From: Candidozyma auris
Taxonomy: Eukaryota; Ascomycota; Pichiomycetes; Serinales; Metschnikowiaceae
Length of the DNA stretch: 64,000 nt
Direction of reading: 5' to 3'
NCBI RefSeq assembly: GCF_003013715.1
Contig: NC_072814.1
Span: 930,001 to 994,000 of the forward strand
Below are positions 20,755 through 31,428 of the stretch, piece by piece; the stretch's first letter is position 1, and every line of letters starts with the position of its first letter. The position numbers were made by a program, and so were the translations under genes. The notes below the pieces were generated by a model. It was not told where the DNA came from, searched no databases, and saw only the letters and a program-made list of their open reading frames with translations.

Positions 20755-22208
20755 TCATGCGATATATATCTTACGGAGTAAGCTCATGTGGTCAAAGATT
20801 TTCGACACCAGGGATGGTGAGTACTGACCCCTTTCGGTCGACTCAAGCATGACTCCAACCAAATATCCCCCTGCCCTCAAGTACACCTCCACCACATTTG
20901 GGTTGGAATTCTTGCTCGACTTCTTCACCAACTTCGAGTTGTAACGATAGAAGGGCATGATGATACCGCTGTTAAATTTGGTTGATCTCTTTGCATTAGT
21001 GTAATGAACACCAAAGTCACTCAGAAACGCCTTCATGAATAGATCATGATCAGCCTTTACCGTTGTGTAAGTAGCACCATGGGTACCAAGAACCCTTGTC
21101 AGGATCTTATCTGCTCCTTCTGGGGCTCGCTTGTTCTTGACGAGCTTGTGGGCGTACTTGAAGAGCTCGGTGTCGATCTTGGTTACACCCTTAGGAAAAT
21201 ACTCACTGTCAATGGAATACAACTCTGCTGATCTGATCTCCATAATGAAGACAAAATCTGCCTTGAAGGAGGCTGCGATGGTCTCGCACATTAGCTCAGA
21301 AGCTTTCCTCATGTCTCTAACTTTAGACATCATCCTAAACAAAGTTTTCTTCTGCGTATTGTTGAGACACTTGCTCTTAGTATCCTCGTTTTCTTCAGCG
21401 AATACCAGAGTGAAATGATTGTTCTGGGAATACGGATTCCCGGAGCCATCCTTCTCAAACACCGTGACGGGACAAACCCTACTCGTTGCCCTTCCCAATT
21501 TGAGACTGAGTTGCTTCAACCCTTCATCTACTTCACTCGTCGCTGTGTTAGCACGAGTAGGATTCTCGAGATGTTTGCGGTCCCTAAGAATCTGCTCGTA
21601 GGGCGTATTCAATTTCTTCATTATTTCTTTTGCCGCTGCCTGGAGGTCACGAACCATACTTTCCAGTCTTGAAGTCCTAGCCCATGTGTCGAACACGGCT
21701 AAGATTCCGATCGGTTCGTTCTTCGAACTCATAAGTCTAACACCACAATACAACCGTATGTTTGGCCGTCCGACAACAAAAGGATTCCTCGCTGTTCTCC
21801 AATCTTTGCTTGCATCAAGTAAATAGAAGCTGTCTTTTGATAGTATGGCATGGGAGTCTAAAGAGACGCTCCTTGGCACCTCACTGAAGTGCATTCTAGT
21901 CTCATGTTTGACATGGACCTTCGTTTTGTGAATTAACGAAATCGTCAAGCCGGCAACCTTATGGTCTTTTCTGATCCTTGATGCGATTGGCTTGAAGAGC
22001 AGGCTGTCGTCCCAATGGGGAAGCTCAAGAAAAGGCTCCGTCTCTTTGGCTCTGATTCTCTCTGTGTAGCTCCCCGGTGCCACCATGAAACCTTTGGTTT
22101 TGATACACGGAGGGCATGGCACTTTAGACAAGTTCCACTTGCTCTTTGCATATTAGTACGAGAGTCTGGTCACTTGTTGTTTTATCTATTACATACTTTT
22201 GAGTACAT
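20755..22208 (-). CDS. GAF-domain protein, spliced, with a four-codon first exon
   Basis: Coding exons are 22197-22208 (ATG TAC TCA AAA) and 20755-22143, joined over a 53-nt intron, giving 466 residues. Without splicing the main frame has no ATG until 22086 and loses a conserved-looking CPPCIKTKG start. The first GAF domain (about 40-190) has the sensor-type pattern DASKDWRTARNP, then VVGRPNIRLYCGVRL. The C-terminal half (about 270-460) is a second folded region that I cannot name. There is no kinase or cyclase domain, so it is a stand-alone sensor-like protein whose ligand is unknown. The intron-retained reading stops at the ninth codon. Confidence 0.8.
22144..22196 (-). other. Spliceosomal intron (53 nt) in the GAF gene
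   Basis: 5' site GTATGT at 22191-22196 (minus strand), branch sequence TACTAAT near 22151-22157, and 3' AG at 22144-22145. The length is not a multiple of three and the junction keeps frame (phase 0). Confidence 0.8.
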
Positions 22209-22690
22209 GTCGAGGAACTGAGAGTAGGTGAGCTCGATCGACTTTATGATTGAAATGCCGCACGGAGCGATAAGTGATTGTTGATCGTGGTTCATTTCGA
22301 TTCCCTTGGTCTCTTTCTTTCTAGAGTGCTTCAGACTCGTCATGCACAGCTCGTAGAATAAATGTAGTATTTACCTCAGCACAAAAGCGACAAGCGAATA
22401 AAGGGCCGCGAGAATTATTATGCGAGAATCGAAGTCAAGGCTGCAAAAGATGCATTGTAGCAAAAAGTAGATATGACGTTAGAAGTTTCATATGCTTTAT
22501 TACAGAGGTGGCCCAACCACATTTACTAGAATGCCCCTTGCACGATCATTCTAGGTATCCCCAGAGCTAAAGCGAGCTATTGACGGGAGCCGGCGAATTG
22601 CGCATCTCCTCTGCTTGCAAATCCTGATAAGATACCGATATAAAAGCAGCTCTCGGAGGCTTTATTGACAAAGCCGAGTGTAGTCGACAT
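22209..22690. other. Intergenic, GAF gene promoter and RPN10 3' side
   Basis: 482 bases. No gene was seen. It contains a GGCTGCAAAA element at 22439. Confidence 0.5.
22439..22448 (+). promoter_or_regulatory. GGCTGCAAAA element upstream of the GAF gene
   Basis: 231 bp before the spliced gene's ATG at 22208. Confidence 0.35.
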
Positions 22691-23491
22691 TTACTTCTTC
22701 TCCTCCCCCTTTTTGTCATCCTTGTTTTCGCCTTCGGCATCCTCGTCTATTTTATCCAAGTTACCCGCCTGCTTGTTTTTTTCTGCTGCTTCACGTTCCT
22801 GTCTTGATTTCTCCTCTTCCAAAGAGAGACGCAATGCCAATGCCAAGTCTGGGTCCATATTAGGATCCATGCCTCCAAAGAACTCGCCTCCAGCGGCGCC
22901 ATCCATGTCGAAACCGTCTTCCACTAAGATAGGAGATGAAGCAATCACTTCGTACAATAGACGCGAGCCCGCAGGCACAGTGACCAAGTGGGAATTGTCG
23001 TGGTTGTTCACGGCCGCATGGAACTTCTCTAGCTTGGCGGTGTTGATTGCCTCCTCACCAAAGTTGATCACGTCGATGGCAACGTTATTCTTCTTCATCT
23101 TCTTGGCCAATTTCTCCAATTCCTTCTCTGTTTCCTTGAGCGGACTGCCAACGAACACAATGATCCTTTGGCTCTGTACTTTATTCTGTCTATGCTTCAA
23201 TGCTAACGCGGCCACCTGGATTCCACTGGAGAAGTGGTTGTCTCCATCAATCTTTGTTCCATGTGCTCCCGACAAGATCTTGCCGAAATCTGTTGTTAGC
23301 GTAGAGAGCACCTGAGGCCCCGATCCACCGTACGAGAGTAAACCCACGGTATTCTCTGGGTTCGAATTGAGCTTGTTCTGGAAGATGAACTCTGTGGCGG
23401 TAAGCTGAGCGTCGTAACGAGTGGTGAGATAGTCTCCGTTACGCATGTACTCGGAGTTGTCGATTGCAATCATAGTAGCTTCAAGAACCAT
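22691..23491 (-). CDS. RPN10: 26S proteasome ubiquitin receptor Rpn10
   Basis: A 266-residue subunit of the 19S regulatory particle. The N-terminal vWA domain (1-190) starts MVLEATMIAIDNSEYMRNGD, with the Rpn10 family signature and the ubiquitin-independent lid-base docking surface. A ubiquitin-interacting motif with core LALALRLSLEEE lies at about 216-227. The tail after it is acidic and Lys-rich. Length and order match yeast Rpn10 (268 aa). I looked for a proteasome-box (Rpn4) site upstream and did not see a clear one. Confidence 0.97.
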   Translation of the reverse strand: MVLEATMIAIDNSEYMRNGDYLTTRYDAQLTATEFIFQNKLNSNPENTVGLLSYGGSGPQVLSTLTTDFGKILSGAHGTKIDGDNHFSSGIQVAALALKHRQNKVQSQRIIVFVGSPLKETEKELEKLAKKMKKNNVAIDVINFGEEAINTAKLEKFHAAVNNHDNSHLVTVPAGSRLLYEVIASSPILVEDGFDMDGAAGGEFFGGMDPNMDPDLALALRLSLEEEKSRQEREAAEKNKQAGNLDKIDEDAEGENKDDKKGEEKK

Positions 23492-24202
23492 TGTGGAAGT
23501 GTGATTGTATGTGGATGTGGGTGAAGCTGGAGGTGAATTGTGAGGTATCGATATGAGATCAACTCGAAAGTGGTGGATGGCGAGAGTCGTGCGAAGAACA
23601 AAAAGGTATGGCCAGGTGCTTCAACGAAGGAGGAAGTACAAAAGTGGCGGGTTTTTATCAAATCAGTAGCAATTTTCCGGAGCTTGATTGTTGATGGCAT
23701 GATTTGTGTGTGAACTTTGGCTGTTTTTGGATCTCCTGCCTCTTTGTCTCCCTAAGCTCGAACCAGTACTTGGCAACGCTCGGGCACAGTTGGGGAACCT
23801 CCTTAAAATTAAATTGAAAATTGAATGCAAACTTTTTTAAATCCTTTTTGTTCAATGCTCTTTAGTGACAAATGGATCATGAGTATATCAATCTTGCCGG
23901 GTAACTTGTTACGGCCATTTTTATGATGGCTGCGAAATCTGAAGTAAGCTGCAAATGTATAAAAAATATATGTAACAAGCTGAACCCACAAACCCTAATA
24001 ACAATTGCACCAAATAAAAATGCATAGGTCAACCTCTGGTCGTGCTAGTGAAAGTTTTCAATCTTGACTAAGTAATCTTCATTTGCTGCTTATATACCAC
24101 GCCATTCAGTTTGCCATATATACTACCACTGCCATCACAAGATCGCGTGAATTTCGTTGTAACCACTTTTTTTTTTCATTCCATACCCACACAACATTGC
24201 CT
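23492..24202. other. Divergent promoter region RPN10/NBL1
   Basis: 711 bases with no credible gene. It holds a GGCTGCGAAA at 23928 with a related AGCTGCAAAT 19 bases further on. Confidence 0.55.
23928..23937 (+). promoter_or_regulatory. GGCTGCGAAA element between RPN10 and NBL1
   Basis: 437 bp from the RPN10 start and 266 bp from the NBL1 start. Confidence 0.45.
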
Positions 24203-24451
24203 ATGCCACTCGAACTAACCAAAGAGGAGAAAGACAAACTCCTACGAAACCTTAAGTTGATCAAAGCAAAACATGTCGAGCATCTCAAGAAGGATGCTGA
24301 CAGAATAAGCAAACGTTGTGAGAAGACAGTACTACGAAGACTTCGAATGGTCAGCATGACAGCTCAGCCATTGAAGATCAGTGACGTTCTTGAGATGGAG
24401 CGCCATGAAACGCCCACTATCTCAAAGCTCAAGGAACTGAAGAAACTGTGA
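24203..24451 (+). CDS. NBL1: Borealin N-terminal-like protein Nbl1
   Basis: 82 residues from the ATG at 24203; the open frame runs upstream without a good start. It is a single amphipathic helix of the Borealin N-terminal type, with LTKEEKDKLLRNLKLIKAKH, then several Arg/Lys heptads, then RLRMVSMTAQPLKISDVLE. The last part corresponds to the conserved Borealin segment after the helix. Yeast Nbl1 (73 aa) joins Sli15/INCENP and Bir1/Survivin in a three-helix bundle that localises Aurora B/Ipl1 to centromeres. Size and composition agree, and no intron is needed here. Confidence 0.8.
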   Translation: MPLELTKEEKDKLLRNLKLIKAKHVEHLKKDADRISKRCEKTVLRRLRMVSMTAQPLKISDVLEMERHETPTISKLKELKKL

Positions 24452-24596
24452 ATTTGCAGACTTATCTGGTGCTGGTGATCGACTCGGCCTAGCTGGACTA
24501 GGTGAGGTTAGTGAACGTCTACATCTGTTTGTACTATATCGTGAATTTAATAAATATGCTATGAAGTGGTGTTTGAACTGAAATGATCTGAACGCT

Positions 24597-27500
24597 CTAT
24601 GCTTCTTCAGGGATGTTCTCGTGAAAGTACTTGCCCTCTGTGGTCTCTGCGATAACCCCGGTTCTAATACAGTAGTCACCAAATGGTTCGCCTTCGAGTC
24701 TCTCCAACGACCATTTCTTGAACAATGGCAACAAGATGTCCATGATTTCATCCTCCTTGATCGAGTACCTGTAGATCTTGTTTAATCTCTGGCCATGGTG
24801 GCCTCCACCCAACATCAAGTTGTAGGCACCCATGGCTTTACCAACTAAAGCAACTTCGGCCAACCAAGGTCTGGCACAACCGTTTGGACATCCAGTCATT
24901 CTCATAACTACGGAGTCGTGTCTCAAGCCGTACTCCTCAAGAGCAGTCTCCAACTTGCCAATGAGCTCAGGCAAGTAGCGCTCGGACTCCGCCATGGCCA
25001 AACCACATGTTGGCAAAGCCACACATGAGGATGAGGACAATCTCAAGCCGGAGAAGTCGGTGTTGTCCAAGCTGTACTTGGCGAGCAACTCCTTGATTGT
25101 GGGCAAGTCCTCATCAGCAATTCTTGAAAGAACAATGTGCTGGTTACCGGTCAATCTGAATTCACCCGGCTTGTTGTTTTCAAGCAACCATTGGGCAATC
25201 TTTCTCAAACCAGTCTTCTGTGGCAACTCAGGAGTATCTTCAATTCTACCATTTTCCACAAAAGCAGTGAAATGGTTGTATCCCTCTTCATCCTTGACCC
25301 AACCGAAGTAGTCAATGTTACTCTTGATCTCAAATGGCTTGGGCTCTTCGAATTTGTCACCCCAGTATTCTTCAACCTTGGCCTTAAATTCCTCCACACC
25401 CATGTCATCAATGGTGTACTTCAATCTGGCATGCTTTCTGTTCGTTCTGTCACCAAAGTCTCTCTGGACCAACATGACCTTCTCGCATGCCTGGTTTATC
25501 TTGTCTCTGGGAACAAATCCCAACATGGAGCCGGTTCTTGGGTATGTTTTGACATTGTTGTGCGTGGAGCCCATACCACCACCAGCAAGAAGGTTGAAAC
25601 CGATGACCTCGTCGTTCTCAACAATGGCAATCAAACCGATGTCATGAGCATAGACATCAACGTCGTTGTAAGGTGGCTCAGTAATGACAATCTTAAATTT
25701 TCTGGGCAAGTAGGTAGGACCGTAAAGTGGCTCATGATCAACTAAAGCGTTACCAGCAACCATGGTCTTCTTCAACTTAGGCCCGCCCTTCTTATTCTCC
25801 CAAGCTTCTTTGTAGCCGGGTTTGTCAGAATCATCTGGGCCCTCCAACCAGATCTCGTGGTAGGCTGTTGTGGATGGCAACAAATGCTCAGAGATTTCAG
25901 AACCGGCTTGGGCAACTTGTCTGTGGACCTTGGCGTTGCCTGGAAGAGCAGAGACCATAACATTTCTGTTCACATCACCGCAAGCAGCCAAAGTATCTAA
26001 AAGAGCAGAGTTCATGCCTCTAATGGCTGGCTTCAAGTCATGCTTGACAACACCATGCAACTGGAAGGTGGCTCTGGTGGTGATTTTCAAGGTGCCGTTA
26101 CCTCTCTCGTCAGCAAGCTCATCCAACTTCAAGTATTGGCTGGGGGAAGCAGCGCCTCCTGGCAATCTAAGACGAACCATGAAAGAGTAGGCTGGCTCTA
26201 ATCCTTGCAGCTTTCTTTCGTCTCTGATATCACGGTCATCTTGCATGTAAATACCGTGGAACTTAGTCAACTGCTGGTCAACAGCACAGATAGCACCAGT
26301 GCTCTGGTCACGAAGACCCTCAGCAATGGTACCTCTCAAGTAATCCGAACCAATCTTCATATCTTCATTGGTCAACGGCTTTGGCTCCTCCACACCTTCA
26401 ACGCCATCAACACCCAAAGCTTTCCAAATCTTTGGCAACCACTCTTCGTATCCAGTGTTGAATCCATCTGGATCCTGGTCGTCACCGAGACCCAACTCAG
26501 CAAGCTCAACAGCCCCGTAGAGCTTCAACTTGGCATACAAGTCTTGGCCAGGCTTGTTGTAGTAGTGTTTGTCCTCCTTTCTTGGCCAGTACTTGGAGTC
26601 ACCCAACCCGAACACGGAAAACTTGATTGATGTCAAGTCCAAGTCTTGAGCCAGCTTCAAACCATCCCAAAAAGCCTTACCATTGTTGGGGAACTCACCC
26701 TGACCGGCAGTGGACGTAACAAAGATGATATTGGTCTCAAGAGGCAAGTCCTCGACAGAAACGTCATCCATAGACAAGACAGTAGATTTCAAACCTCTAG
26801 CCAAAGCCTGTCTGTTGATCTTCTTGGCCACAGCCTCAGCATTACCACCATCGGACGCAAACGCTAAAGTCAATGGAGGACCGGAAAGGCCTTGCAACAA
26901 CTGCTTGTAGGATTCGTCTTCTACACGTGTCTGCTGTTTCTGAGCTTCGGTGTTGGCAGTGGCAGTCAAGTTTCTCAGAAGCTCTGGGTTCTTCTTAGCC
27001 AAAAGAGTCAATCTGTTCTCTCTGTCCAAGAAGTCCCTTAATTGATTTCTCAAAGAAGAGGAATCAAGCTTGAACTTCTGTTCCTCGTCCTCACTGTAAG
27101 GATCGTATCTGTACAATGGCCAGTAGCCACTATCAACAGCAAGCTTGGTCTCCTTCAAGATGCTCAATATGTCAGCATTCTCGGATTCGTAAGGCAAGTA
27201 AGCCAAAATGACAGATGGACCGTCAAACTTTTCAGCTTCGATGAAAGCCTGCAAAACTTGGGTGTACGAAGAATAAATAGCAATGGAGGCAACGTAACAA
27301 TTGCCGTAATTCATGGCATACAAACCAATGTCCTTCTTACGGACAAGATCCAACTTCTTCTTGGAGTATGGCTCAGAGTCAATGACCAACATGTTGACAT
27401 TCTTTCCCGAAGAGATCACGCTGTGGACACCAGAAGAGCCCAAATCGTAAGCCCAGGCGTCAGAACCAACCAACCAGTTTGGTCTGATCTCGAGGTACTC

Positions 27501-28895
27501 TTTGAGGGCAAGTATCTGCTGGGCAGAGGAGGAAGAGTCGGTCTGCAAGAGTCTGACAACTTCCTCTGAGTCTTGGTACGGTTTGTTAGTTCTCACGCTG
27601 ACCAACCATTGGGTTAAAAGTTCTATAAGCTTCTCGTTGTCCAATGAAGAAAATGAATTCTTCAGAATGGCGTTAGAGATAGTGTTCACCAATGCAGACT
27701 GTTGCTGTTCAAAATGCAAGAAAGCACCAAACCCGTATTCTGGGTTGGAAGAGCCGCCAACGGTAGGAGCAGAGAAGTCGTTCCAAACGTGAGACTTGTC
27801 GTTCACTTGAAACAAGACTTTGAAATAAGCTTGCTCTAAAGCATACACTTTCTTGACGCCTTCATGATGCTGTTTTTCAATGACACTATCCCCTTTAGAG
27901 ACCACAACATCGCCAAATAACAGGTTCTGCTTTGGTGCATCTGATCTAGTGTTCTGTAAGAGGGCACTCACCACCAGAGCAGCATTCTTGTCAGAGTAGT
28001 GACCGAGCTTAGCACCAACCACTTTGGTGAAGTTCTTCAACGTTTGCAAAGTAGAATAGTTCTTGAAGAAGTTTAATAGCAAGGCAGAAAAAGACGACAA
28101 TGTGGTAGTCTGCTCAACCAAGGTAAGGGTCTCCACACCAGCAGGGATCTGCGAGAGAAGAGCCTTCAAGTCAAACGGCTGGTAAACATTTACCTGGTAT
28201 AAAAGTGCCCGCTCTTTTGTAGCAGATTTGACAAATTGTTCTGAAGGAGAGCCCAAAAGAACAATGGCATCTTTGGCTTTGGAGTCTTTGTTCAAGGCGG
28301 AAAACGCAGATATGTCATAGAAAGCAGCAGCCTCGGCGGCAGAAGACAAGTTAGTGGCAATCTCAACGCCACCTTTTATGCTTTCCACAGCAGACTCTGT
28401 ACTTAAGTATAAATGGAATACCAACATGTTATCAGCAAATGCAGCAGCGTAGGCCGCCTGCGAGACGCTATACGAGTGAGCAGCGCCATGAGAAATGAAG
28501 ACTGGGTAAGGCAAGTCTGTCAAAGCAGCAGCAATAGAAAAGTCAGCATCGGTAACCTCAACATGGGCAACAGCAGCACGAGTCTTGAAGACGCCCAGGG
28601 ACAAAAAAGGTAGGTTCTGAAAAAGCGTTTTGGAGTCGGTGGTTATAGTGGTCGCAAGCTGTTGCTCTGAACTTTGGTCATTTTCCTCACCACTTTTTTC
28701 CTTTTCGTTCTCTTGCTCAACAAGCTGCTGCAAATATGAAGAAACCTGGAAAAATGGTTCGTTCCCAGCAAGGAGCTGGTGGACTTCTAAAAACGCAGCA
28801 TAAGGTGAAGGCACCGCTTTTGCAGCCAGTGTCAGGAAGGTCACCAGGGAAGCGGCCTTGATGACAGAGGCTAAGGCTTCAATCTGCGTGCTCAT
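24597..28895 (-). CDS. MET5: Sulfite reductase beta subunit Met5
   Basis: A 1432-residue hemoprotein subunit (S. cerevisiae Met5 1442; ECM17 in C. albicans) that reduces sulfite to sulfide in sulfur assimilation. An N-terminal pyruvate-ferredoxin-oxidoreductase-like half comes first. A flavodoxin-like domain begins near residue 667 (LTLAFASDGGNAEAV) and has the TSTAGQGEFPNNGKAFW loop. The sulfite reductase half follows. The siroheme/4Fe-4S ligands are seen as CVALPTC (Cys-x5-Cys, about 1287) and CPNGC (Cys-x3-Cys, about 1335). Cbf1-type sites lie 160 and 382 bp upstream, as expected for a methionine-pathway gene. Confidence 0.97.
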   Translation of the reverse strand: MSTQIEALASVIKAASLVTFLTLAAKAVPSPYAAFLEVHQLLAGNEPFFQVSSYLQQLVEQENEKEKSGEENDQSSEQQLATTITTDSKTLFQNLPFLSLGVFKTRAAVAHVEVTDADFSIAAALTDLPYPVFISHGAAHSYSVSQAAYAAAFADNMLVFHLYLSTESAVESIKGGVEIATNLSSAAEAAAFYDISAFSALNKDSKAKDAIVLLGSPSEQFVKSATKERALLYQVNVYQPFDLKALLSQIPAGVETLTLVEQTTTLSSFSALLLNFFKNYSTLQTLKNFTKVVGAKLGHYSDKNAALVVSALLQNTRSDAPKQNLLFGDVVVSKGDSVIEKQHHEGVKKVYALEQAYFKVLFQVNDKSHVWNDFSAPTVGGSSNPEYGFGAFLHFEQQQSALVNTISNAILKNSFSSLDNEKLIELLTQWLVSVRTNKPYQDSEEVVRLLQTDSSSSAQQILALKEYLEIRPNWLVGSDAWAYDLGSSGVHSVISSGKNVNMLVIDSEPYSKKKLDLVRKKDIGLYAMNYGNCYVASIAIYSSYTQVLQAFIEAEKFDGPSVILAYLPYESENADILSILKETKLAVDSGYWPLYRYDPYSEDEEQKFKLDSSSLRNQLRDFLDRENRLTLLAKKNPELLRNLTATANTEAQKQQTRVEDESYKQLLQGLSGPPLTLAFASDGGNAEAVAKKINRQALARGLKSTVLSMDDVSVEDLPLETNIIFVTSTAGQGEFPNNGKAFWDGLKLAQDLDLTSIKFSVFGLGDSKYWPRKEDKHYYNKPGQDLYAKLKLYGAVELAELGLGDDQDPDGFNTGYEEWLPKIWKALGVDGVEGVEEPKPLTNEDMKIGSDYLRGTIAEGLRDQSTGAICAVDQQLTKFHGIYMQDDRDIRDERKLQGLEPAYSFMVRLRLPGGAASPSQYLKLDELADERGNGTLKITTRATFQLHGVVKHDLKPAIRGMNSALLDTLAACGDVNRNVMVSALPGNAKVHRQVAQAGSEISEHLLPSTTAYHEIWLEGPDDSDKPGYKEAWENKKGGPKLKKTMVAGNALVDHEPLYGPTYLPRKFKIVITEPPYNDVDVYAHDIGLIAIVENDEVIGFNLLAGGGMGSTHNNVKTYPRTGSMLGFVPRDKINQACEKVMLVQRDFGDRTNRKHARLKYTIDDMGVEEFKAKVEEYWGDKFEEPKPFEIKSNIDYFGWVKDEEGYNHFTAFVENGRIEDTPELPQKTGLRKIAQWLLENNKPGEFRLTGNQHIVLSRIADEDLPTIKELLAKYSLDNTDFSGLRLSSSSCVALPTCGLAMAESERYLPELIGKLETALEEYGLRHDSVVMRMTGCPNGCARPWLAEVALVGKAMGAYNLMLGGGHHGQRLNKIYRYSIKEDEIMDILLPLFKKWSLERLEGEPFGDYCIRTGVIAETTEGKYFHENIPEEA

Positions 28896-29054
28896 AGAAA
28901 CTGAAAATTGAGGAACCTTTGGGAAAAGAAAGTGTACTAGTTAGCAGGATGCATGTTGGAATATAAGGGCCGTCTCTTGTGATACGGTGGTGCACATGGT
29001 ACACTGGGAAGTAAGCACCATGTACTAGCACAAAAAAAATCATATTGACTAATC

Positions 29055-29062
29055 TCACGTGA
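29055..29062. promoter_or_regulatory. Cbf1 site TCACGTGA upstream of MET5
   Basis: Perfect palindromic Cbf1/Met4 core, 160 bp before the MET5 ATG. Confidence 0.7.
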
Positions 29063-29276
29063 CCACCCACAATCAGTAAGCTCATTAGTATGCGCGGCTA
29101 TTGGCTGTAGATTCGAGGGCAGAGGTGGAAGAACATTATTTTTAGTGTTTCGAAGGTGGTTTCAATATTTGACGAAGATGGATAGAAAGTAGAATTGCTG
29201 CGTTCACTGTATCTCTTAAAACTCATGTTGCTCGATCTTTTCGTATACAGCTTGCTTGTCACCTGGTGTCGTCGTA

Positions 29277-29284
29277 TCACGTGC
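29277..29284. promoter_or_regulatory. Second CACGTG site upstream of MET5
   Basis: TCACGTGC, 382 bp before the MET5 ATG; a weaker Cbf1 match than the proximal site. Confidence 0.5.
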
Positions 29285-29324
29285 AAAGGCACCGTTTCAG
29301 TGAGCACTTCGCTTGCATGATTTT

Positions 29325-29334
29325 GGCTGCGAAA
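29325..29334 (+). promoter_or_regulatory. GGCTGCGAAA element joined to GTGGGGACC
   Basis: TTTTGGCTGCGAAA is followed without a gap by GTGGGGACC (29335-29343). A variant of the same composite occurs at 38073-38096. Confidence 0.5.
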
Positions 29335-31420
29335 GTGGGGACCGCTATAAACGAAGAAGAAGCGAGGTATGGTGAACAGAATGCGCAAAAAAAACGTGAT
29401 GAGCTATTGCAAAAACGGTTTGGATTTTTGGTCCCCATCTCGGTTCGAGAAATGCTTGAACAAGCTGGATTTTCATCGTTCGGCAACTTCTGTATTCCTC
29501 GGTTCAGCGGACTAGACGCTGTGACTAAAGTACCGGTGGTTTGAATAGGATCTAAATCATCTGACCATGGTTTTAGGTGAATGCTGAGGCTGCTAGGAAA
29601 TTCAGGATGTTTTCCGGGGTGGATTAAGACTTGGACTGTTTTTAAGGCACCCAAAAGTTCGTTGGGTGATGCCTTAGGGAATCAACTCTTGAACTTTCCA
29701 ATAAATAAAGGAATTTTAGAAGACAGTCTGGCTAAACAATGTGTAACGCCTCATATAGTCAATTGTAGAAGGCTATTTGTAACAGCCGAATGGTCCCCAC
29801 GGATCGGTGATTCAATAAACTCATGCTCCTAAGGTGTTTAGGAGAGCTTTTGGCTTTACCGCTCTCAGGAGCAGACTAACCCGTTCTCTTAGCTAGTGGC
29901 GTGTTGCTGAAAGGCCATTTCAATCTTGGAAAAAGCTTTGGATGCCATGATAGCCAAAATGTGTCACCTTTATCTTGTAGCCAGCACCTTGCAATTTCGT
30001 TCTCTGCTGATTGCCTTGCAAAAAACGGAGTTATACTCAGATTGTAGGCTCCAGCAGGAGATGTGAATACGAAATAGATTCAACTTCTGAAGCTATGAGG
30101 TTCGACACATCGAGTGCAGACATGCAAATGTACATTTCTGGACCATGGCTGTGGGGACCTCCACGCCCTATGCAACCTGAAGGTCACATTTATTGAACGA
30201 CACTTCATTCGTTGGCATCCCGTCAGCTTTGATGCGGAGGGTGCAAAAACCGCATCTCTAGATGTCTAAAAAGCAAAATTTGCACCCAGCAAAGCGACAA
30301 GCAAAAAGCGCGACAAGCATGGGTGCCTTCACTCTGACAGCAATTCCGACGATCCAACTCCGGTCTAGACGAAGCAGAAGACACAAAAGGAGTTCGGTAA
30401 CCAACGGGCGTAATCCGGGAAGCGTTTTCTTCGATACATTTGATGATGCAATGATTTCCCGCTTAAACCTCATCACCCCTCAGCCACCGAGCAAGCAAAA
30501 ACGCAGCCACTGACCAGGCAGGAACTACAAATACAAAGATAACGGAGGGGTGGGATGTACATTGCACGAGGAAACTTAGATATGTATCACATGAAAGCTC
30601 TGTGTGAGTAGGCAGGGCCCTTCATGTGCCCTAGATCAGTCCTTGGCCAAAGGGCCAGGGCTAATATTGGAGAGAGCATTAGTTGACTCTGGCCTGCAAG
30701 ACCGCACAGATTAGTGCTTGAGCGAACGCACGAAAGGGCTCTTGAGCAGGATAAGCGCAAAATGGTGATAAGATTGTGAACGCCAGCGCGCGTCCAGGGC
30801 AACTTTACGCTGGCCGCTAGTGTGAGAGGTAGCCTGGACTAATAAGCGGCAGCACATCGATCGGGGTCTAGCACTTAGCGCTAAGAAGAGCTGGCAACAA
30901 GGAAAATCCTGCGATGACCTCGAGAGGTTGGCTTGTGTGTTGTTTGCAGCGCTCAGCAGCCACTCGCATTCCCTCGCTTGGATCTACTCTGCAGATACAC
31001 ATACTGAGAGAGAGAGGACTGAGAGACGAGAATGGATTCTCCAGCTCCTCAAAATGGCAACTCCCATACAAACAGAATGGTTTATGAGTATGTAGAGAAT
31101 TCTCTTTTTGGGGGCTTTTGCCAGATATCGCCGTCGACAATGGACCCTTTTTAACCCCGGCGGGTCGTGCTTCTATTGTCTTCCAACGGAATGACTATTC
31201 GACCAGCTCATTCCATTCTTTTGTGTCATTTGCACCTATGCACTTGCCCGGTGCGCATTTCGTCCATACGCCTCTTTCTCTTCTGAGTATTCTCTCGTGT
31301 GATGCCACTGCCAATATTTTATGTTAGTTTTGGTACTTGAGCAAAAATCATCCACTTCAGATGTTCCCAGTATCGCCACCAAAAGCTCTTTGACTACTTT
31401 TTCCTCTGGTTTTGGGCGTC

Positions 31421-31428
31421 CACGTGGG
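31421..31428. promoter_or_regulatory. Pho4-type site CACGTGGG upstream of VTC5
   Basis: Matches the high-affinity Pho4 element of phosphate-responsive promoters, 380 bp before the VTC5 start. Confidence 0.5.

Noticed and set aside
22665..23315. 216-codon frame opposite RPN10
   Set aside because: Shadow frame, Ser/Leu/Phe-rich, typical of the reverse of a charged protein.
25137..25745. 202-codon antisense frame in MET5
   Set aside because: Lies over the conserved sulfite reductase half; no motif of its own.
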